This document shows, piece by piece, positions 38,031 through 41,732 of a DNA stretch of 41,732 nucleotides. The notes under the pieces are model-generated. The model ran no database searches and had not been told where the DNA came from. It was given only the letters and a program-made list of their open reading frames with translations. The stretch lies in the IMG/VR virus record IMGVR_UViG_3300024433_000003, positions 1-41,732 of that record; one strand, 5' to 3'. The position numbers were made by a program, and so were the translations under genes. Source of the stretch: a virus. Positions within the stretch are counted from its first letter, which is position 1. Every line of letters starts with the position of its first letter.

Positions 38031-38159
38031 GTGGCAGCAGGAACAAGACGCATAGGCAAACCGAGAACGGATGCAGAGCGGAGGATAAGACACAAAAGAA
38101 TTCATGGAACGGATAAATTACCACCACGAGGAACTGGGTTAGGAAAAAAGAAAAAATAA
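38031..38159 (+). CDS. Conserved small basic phage protein (42 aa)
   Basis: GTG at 38031 after AAGGGAGGTG. RRIGKPRTDAERRIRHKRIH and LPPRGTGLGKKKK match a familiar tiny phage protein (RIGKPRT.AERR.RH...GT..LPPRGTG) found among structural genes. Function unknown; strongly basic. Confidence 0.7.
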   Translation: MAAGTRRIGKPRTDAERRIRHKRIHGTDKLPPRGTGLGKKKK

Positions 38160-38170
38160 GGAGGTGACGG

Positions 38171-38374
38171 ATGAAACTTAAAGCCCCTAATCATATTCTG
38201 AGCTTACGAAGTTCAACCTCAATAACACTGGTGAGTATTCTCGCTCTCCTGCTCACCATAGCTCAAGCATTACCTGAAAGCAAATGGACGCTTTTAGCCA
38301 TTGCTATAATTGGTGCAGTTTTAATTTTCCTGAATTCACCGGACAGGAAAAAGAAAGGAGGCAAAAGTGCCTAA
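38171..38374 (+). CDS. Two-span membrane protein, holin candidate (67 aa)
   Basis: Two transmembrane helices (SITLVSILALLLTIAQAL and TLLAIAIIGAVLIFL) joined by a short loop and ended by a basic tail DRKKKGGKS. Size, topology and tail are those of class II holins. No endolysin is recognised nearby, so the lysis role is inferred. GGAGGTG precedes the ATG. Confidence 0.6.
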   Translation: MKLKAPNHILSLRSSTSITLVSILALLLTIAQALPESKWTLLAIAIIGAVLIFLNSPDRKKKGGKSA

Positions 38375-38558
38375 AATGATTAAGATGGAGATTGATCTGG
38401 ATGAGTTGAGAAAAGAAGAAATCCAAGACCAGTTGGCTGAGTTGTTTGACAAAGTCTTTGTCTTTAAGGGTCCGGCTGGCATACTGATTGAGACCGTAGA
38501 CAAAGTATTTTTTAAAACACTGGTCAAATCATTGGTTGGACAGATTGACAAACAATAA
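38367..38558 (+). CDS. Small acidic protein (63 aa)
   Basis: GTG at 38367 with AAGGAGG upstream, overlapping the holin candidate by eight bases. MPKMIKMEIDLDELRKEEIQ then hydrophobic KVFFKTLVKSLVGQI. No family recognised. Confidence 0.55.
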   Translation: MPKMIKMEIDLDELRKEEIQDQLAELFDKVFVFKGPAGILIETVDKVFFKTLVKSLVGQIDKQ

Positions 38559-38593
38559 CCACCCCGTCTTTGATCTGAGCCTTCAACGGCGGG

Positions 38594-38621
38594 TATATTA
38601 ACGGTGGCTTAGATTTGTCAA
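38594..38621 (-). promoter_or_regulatory. Leftward promoter antisense to late genes
   Basis: TTGACA (38621-38616) with AATATA at 16 bases (or TAATAT at 15). The -35 region TTGACAAATCTAAG resembles that of the promoter at 15234. It faces the holin candidate and upstream genes in antisense; no minus-strand gene follows. Confidence 0.45.
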
Positions 38622-38624
38622 GTA

Positions 38625-38650
38625 ACAAATTTACAGAATTGTAAATTTGT
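38625..38650. promoter_or_regulatory. Perfect 11-bp inverted repeat (operator candidate)
   Basis: ACAAATTTACA and TGTAAATTTGT separated by GAAT. It lies between back-to-back -35 boxes at 38616-38621 and 38662-38667, the usual position of a regulator site. Confidence 0.6.
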
Positions 38651-38661
38651 AAATTTCCCTC

Positions 38662-38689
38662 TTGACAAGGGCAGGTTCTCGTTAGATGA
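38662..38689 (+). promoter_or_regulatory. Candidate promoter for the fibre block
   Basis: TTGACA at 38662-38667; possible -10 boxes TAGATG (15-base spacing) or AGATGA (16) are weak, so an activator may be needed. Next gene starts at 38714. Confidence 0.4.
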
Positions 38690-38713
38690 GGCTATGCTCT
38701 GAAAGAAAGGATA

Positions 38714-38809
38714 ATGAGAAAACACGCTTTACACCTTATGAAAAGGGTTCTACTTTTAGCCGGTATCATCCTTGCGGTGGCGGTGGTAATAGCGGTTTTT
38801 AATAAGTGA
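38714..38809 (+). CDS. Tiny membrane protein (31 aa)
   Basis: ATG at 38714 after AAAGGAT. A basic start (MRKHALHLMKR) and one transmembrane helix VLLLAGIILAVAVVIAVF. First gene after the late control region. Function unknown. Confidence 0.5.
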   Translation: MRKHALHLMKRVLLLAGIILAVAVVIAVFNK

Positions 38810-38832
38810 AGGGTTGTGTCCTGAAAGGAAAA

Positions 38833-39552
38833 ATGAAAAAGCTATCAGTTATCGGTTTGCAGTTGGCGGTGCTCCTGCTCGTGATTTGCGGGCAGGCTTG
38901 GGGGGATACTAAGAAGATAACGGGCACCACCAACATAGAGGATGCCATGATTATGAGTGCCAATGCAGAGAAAAACTATGGTGGTTATGATTATCTATAT
39001 AGTGGTGTTGCTTATGCGACTCTTATTCGAGTAAAGAATGTTGCTACTGAATTGGGTGCTAATGCTACCATTTCGGCTTGTGTGTGTAGTGTTTATTGTA
39101 ATGCACACACAAGCATTCAGGATGTTTCTGCATATCGGGTTTTCAAGCCCTGGGTTGAGGGTGACGAGAGCGGAGTAGATGATGATGATGGGGATGTCAC
39201 TTGGTCTGACTGGGCTTCGGATGCTTATGAGTGGACGACGGCGGGATGTAATAGTGCCGATGATGAAGGAGTTGACAATAGCGGTGATGGCACTGGTGCT
39301 GATAGAAAAGCCACAACCGAAGATACAGAGTCGAATGTGGGTAGTGGGAATTGGTATGGTTTTGATATATCAGCTTCACTTGCCCAGGGATGGTATGACG
39401 GGACTATCAATGAAGAAGGTATAATATTATATAGTGGTGCAGATTACCAGAGATATTCTTCGACGGAATATACTTCCAACCAGCCTTTCTGGGTGTTCAC
39501 CTATACTACCGGGGCACCACCGGAAGCGGGTCAAGTAATCATTGTTCATTAG
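38833..39552 (+). CDS. Exported DNRLRE-like fibre/adhesin protein (239 aa)
   Basis: ATG at 38833 after AAAGGA gives a clean signal peptide (MKKLSVIGLQLAVLLLVICG then QAWG). The body has the DNRLRE pattern: ITGTTNIEDAMIMSANAEKN-YGG, ATLIRVKNVATELGANATIS, VSAYRVFKPWVEGD, TWSDWASDAYEW, and FDISASLAQGWYDGTINEEG with ILYSG. DNRLRE domains are surface and carbohydrate-associated modules of bacterial exported proteins. Here it probably forms part of the fibre or a secreted adhesin. An upstream GTG at 38806 is coupled but spoils the signal peptide. Confidence 0.72.
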   Translation: MKKLSVIGLQLAVLLLVICGQAWGDTKKITGTTNIEDAMIMSANAEKNYGGYDYLYSGVAYATLIRVKNVATELGANATISACVCSVYCNAHTSIQDVSAYRVFKPWVEGDESGVDDDDGDVTWSDWASDAYEWTTAGCNSADDEGVDNSGDGTGADRKATTEDTESNVGSGNWYGFDISASLAQGWYDGTINEEGIILYSGADYQRYSSTEYTSNQPFWVFTYTTGAPPEAGQVIIVH

Positions 39553-39564
39553 GGGGATTTGTTA

Positions 39565-41097
39565 ATGAAAAGAAATAGATGGCGTTCCATAAAATTGGTT
39601 TTTGTTTTAGCTTTTATCATCATTTTATGCTGGGTAATAGATAATATGAATTGCGATCCGGCTTATGGACAGTTTGAAAGTCCAGCTACGGGTGCGGGAT
39701 TGTCCGATCAGGCGGTTAAGGGAGATCACGTAGATTCGACCTCTGAGGATTTTGTATTCAATGATGCGTTCAGGATTAAATCATCGACAGACGACAGTAT
39801 GTTTATGACCAAAAAATATATTGACGATATGGCTGGGGGTCTGGTCGCTCAGTCGGTTAAGGGGGATCATGTGGATTCCACTTCGGAAGATTTTGTCTTT
39901 AACGATGCCTTTAGGATCACATCGGCACAAGCGGAAAGCATTTTTATAACGAAAAATCATATTGAGAAAACAACCCACGATTCCTTAAATGCCAACTGGG
40001 CAACATGGCTTGATGGAGATGCGGCGGAGTCGGAAATACACGATACCACCGCTACCCATTGGGATGAGTGGGTGCATATAAGTGGTGACGAAATGACGGG
40101 AGCACTTTATTTGCTTAACAGTTCAGATGTTGATGCCGATCCACCGTTTCAGGGTTATAGACGAAAACGTGATGGAAACCCAACCGATGATGTATCAAGT
40201 GGTGACTATTTGGGATCTGTGTATTTTTTCGGTTATCACACGGATGGATACGATGTGGCGGCTGAGATTCGTGTTACTGTTGATGGAACGTGTGGCAATA
40301 CTGATATGCCGGGGAGAATAGAACTTCTTACTTCACCTGACGCTTCGGCTACTCCCGTAAAAAGAATGGCAATAAAAGAAAATGGCGACATATTTATGGG
40401 TGACGGAGCTTGGACTAATTATATCAAGACCACTGCCGCAGGGGTTTTAACTATGGAGGGCACAGCTACGATAGACGGGATAACTGCGGGGAATATAGCA
40501 AGTGAAGCTGAAATACACGATACCACATGGGCACACTTGGATGATACAAGTGCCGTTCTATGGACTGCCATACATGATACTGCGTGGATGTTGCATGATG
40601 CTATTGGGGATACTTTGTGGGCACATCTCGATGATACTTCTGCTGTCTTATGGACGGCTATTCACGATACAGCTTGGATGTTACGTGACGATATTCATGA
40701 TACGATGTATGCCAACGCCCCAGGATATAGCACCAACAGCGAGATACACGATTCACTTTATGCTGACACCTTAACCAAATCCTTTGTGATCCAAGACCCT
40801 GCCACCACCCATGACTTTCCTTTCTGGATGACTCCCAATGCAATCACACTGATAGCTTGTAATGGGGTTTGTATTAGTGGCACTAACGTTGTTGGCTGTC
40901 TGATGGAATACGATAACGATGCCGCCAATCCGGTGGTTTGTAATAGCTCCGACTGGACGTTCACCACTGGCGAAGAGAGAACCACATCCCTCTCCAATGC
41001 TTCGATTGATGCCGGAGATTATCTTGGATGGAAAACTACGTCGGTAAGTGGTGATGTAGATTTTGTTACTATAACCATTGAATACACCCGACAATAA
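39565..41097 (+). CDS. Tail-fibre-like repeat protein with N-terminal membrane/signal segment (510 aa)
   Basis: ATG at 39565. A basic start (MKRNRWRS) and hydrophobic segment KLVFVLAFIIILCWVI suggest a signal or anchor. Two exact protein repeats follow: VKGDHVDSTSEDFVFNDAFR twice (about residues 51-115) and WAHLDDTSAVLWTAIHDTAW twice (about 325-375), plus further IHDT units. Between them is a beta-rich region (GRIELLTSPDASATPVKRMA). The C-terminal beta domain resembles fibre heads. Likely receptor-binding or fibre shaft; no enzymatic motif. Confidence 0.65.
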   Translation: MKRNRWRSIKLVFVLAFIIILCWVIDNMNCDPAYGQFESPATGAGLSDQAVKGDHVDSTSEDFVFNDAFRIKSSTDDSMFMTKKYIDDMAGGLVAQSVKGDHVDSTSEDFVFNDAFRITSAQAESIFITKNHIEKTTHDSLNANWATWLDGDAAESEIHDTTATHWDEWVHISGDEMTGALYLLNSSDVDADPPFQGYRRKRDGNPTDDVSSGDYLGSVYFFGYHTDGYDVAAEIRVTVDGTCGNTDMPGRIELLTSPDASATPVKRMAIKENGDIFMGDGAWTNYIKTTAAGVLTMEGTATIDGITAGNIASEAEIHDTTWAHLDDTSAVLWTAIHDTAWMLHDAIGDTLWAHLDDTSAVLWTAIHDTAWMLRDDIHDTMYANAPGYSTNSEIHDSLYADTLTKSFVIQDPATTHDFPFWMTPNAITLIACNGVCISGTNVVGCLMEYDNDAANPVVCNSSDWTFTTGEERTTSLSNASIDAGDYLGWKTTSVSGDVDFVTITIEYTRQ

Positions 41098-41107
41098 GGG
41101 AACTAAA

Positions 41108-41732
41108 ATGAAAAGACTCTTTCTGTTATCATGTGTGATTTGTGTTCTGTATGGTTTGTCTTGGGCTAACAATTTCGGATCGTCCGTAGACGGTGAACAG
41201 GCGGCGGTGACTTTCACGCATACGGCTGATTGTGACAGTGCCCGTGTCGAATTTGGTTATGATGGGGACGGTGGTGCAGATACGTTGAATTTCTATGCTG
41301 AAATAAGAGTGCTTCCCTGTTTCTCCGGTGACGGCAAACTTCTAATGGGAGAGGGTCTTGAATTAGACAGCATCGGAACGCACGTAGTCAAGATAACCTA
41401 TTTTGAGGATGATGGGGACGCTACGGCAGATGGCTATGTTACGGGTATTTGGATACATGAAAATCCAGTTTCCAGTCGTTGCAGTGGTTCGGGAACATAT
41501 ACGGTTACTCTTTATCTTTTAGACGATTCGGACTCTACGGCAGTTTCTGGTGTGACAATCAATATCAATGATTCCACCAGTGGAGACTGGCAGGCGGGAG
41601 ATGACACCCCAGCCAACGGCATACGCCAGTTCTCTCTGGATGCCAGCACCTTTGCCATTCACCTACAAGACCCACCTAATGCCATCACTTCGCCTGAATA
41701 CATGACTATCAGTGCGGATACCACCGATACGT
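41108..41732 (+). CDS. Exported fibre/adhesin-like protein, N-terminal part (continues at 1-489)
   Basis: Start ATG at 41108. The frame runs to the contig end and continues at base 1, giving 328 residues in total. Residues 1-20 form a signal peptide (MKR, a hydrophobic stretch, then LSWA before Asn-Asn). The remainder is acidic and Ser/Thr/Asp rich with beta-sandwich character. It is the last gene of the tail-fibre block, 10 bases after the preceding gene. A cell- or virion-surface binding role is inference from position and composition. The signal peptide is unexpected for a protein assembled into a cytoplasmic virion. Confidence 0.85.
   Translation, partial: MKRLFLLSCVICVLYGLSWANNFGSSVDGEQAAVTFTHTADCDSARVEFGYDGDGGADTLNFYAEIRVLPCFSGDGKLLMGEGLELDSIGTHVVKITYFEDDGDATADGYVTGIWIHENPVSSRCSGSGTYTVTLYLLDDSDSTAVSGVTININDSTSGDWQAGDDTPANGIRQFSLDASTFAIHLQDPPNAITSPEYMTISADTTDT
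41606..41732. repeat. Terminal redundancy, right copy
   Basis: Exact second copy of bases 1-127. It should be removed before circularising; the unique genome is then 41605 bp. Confidence 0.95.

Larger units (their letters stand above)
38559..38713. other. Intergenic control region in the late arm
   Basis: 155 bases without a gene, the largest gap in the right arm. Contains the divergent promoter candidates and the 26-bp palindrome described separately. No clear intrinsic terminator is visible. Confidence 0.55.

Overview
The window is a complete circular genome of a tailed bacteriophage, assembled as a linear contig. Bases 1-127 recur exactly as 41606-41732, so the unique length is 41605 bp and the gene starting at 41108 continues into 1-489. 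Strong GGAGG-type ribosome binding sites and TTGACA/TATATT promoters indicate a bacterial host; signal peptides and zinc-ribbon genes do not narrow it further. I see no tRNA, rRNA, CRISPR array, insertion sequence, integrase or recognisable CI-type repressor. All three stop codons are used normally.

Layout. A control region (14957-15390) separates two divergent arms. The left arm (14956 down to 524, minus strand) is a tightly packed early or accessory operon of about 50 small genes, many overlapping by ATGA, GTGA or TGATG. Recognisable members are a VRR-NUC nuclease, two tandem DNA methyltransferases, a YkgJ-type cysteine-cluster protein, a YopX-type protein, a DUF2695 protein, a possible ssDNA-binding protein, zinc ribbons, small membrane proteins and an exported cysteine-rich protein. 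The right arm (15391 to 41605 and on to 489, plus strand) begins with a winged-helix replication-initiator-like protein and a probable small terminase. It continues with the large terminase, a GroES-like co-chaperonin, portal, scaffold, an N4-gp56-type major capsid protein, a glycosyltransferase/methyltransferase island, adaptor proteins, a tail nozzle-like propeller protein, internal or ejected proteins, small membrane (holin-like) proteins and a tail-fibre/adhesin block. One membrane gene (33752-34054) lies on the opposite strand inside the late module. I could not find a DNA polymerase, helicase or endolysin.

How it works together. The head genes resemble those of short-tailed phages. The early arm probably supplies replication and recombination support, DNA modification and host take-over, while replication itself appears to depend on the host.

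Most unusual points: (1) two genes whose homology and ribosome binding site place the start at an ATT codon; (2) a set of long-range stems directly upstream of single-gene ribosome binding sites, some with loops complementary to a nearby Shine-Dalgarno sequence or start codon (best case 14 of 15 nt at 11653-11723); (3) several virion-type proteins with apparent signal peptides; (4) fibre repeats identical in protein but changed at most codons; (5) two early genes that seem to continue in the +1 frame after a CAA-stop.
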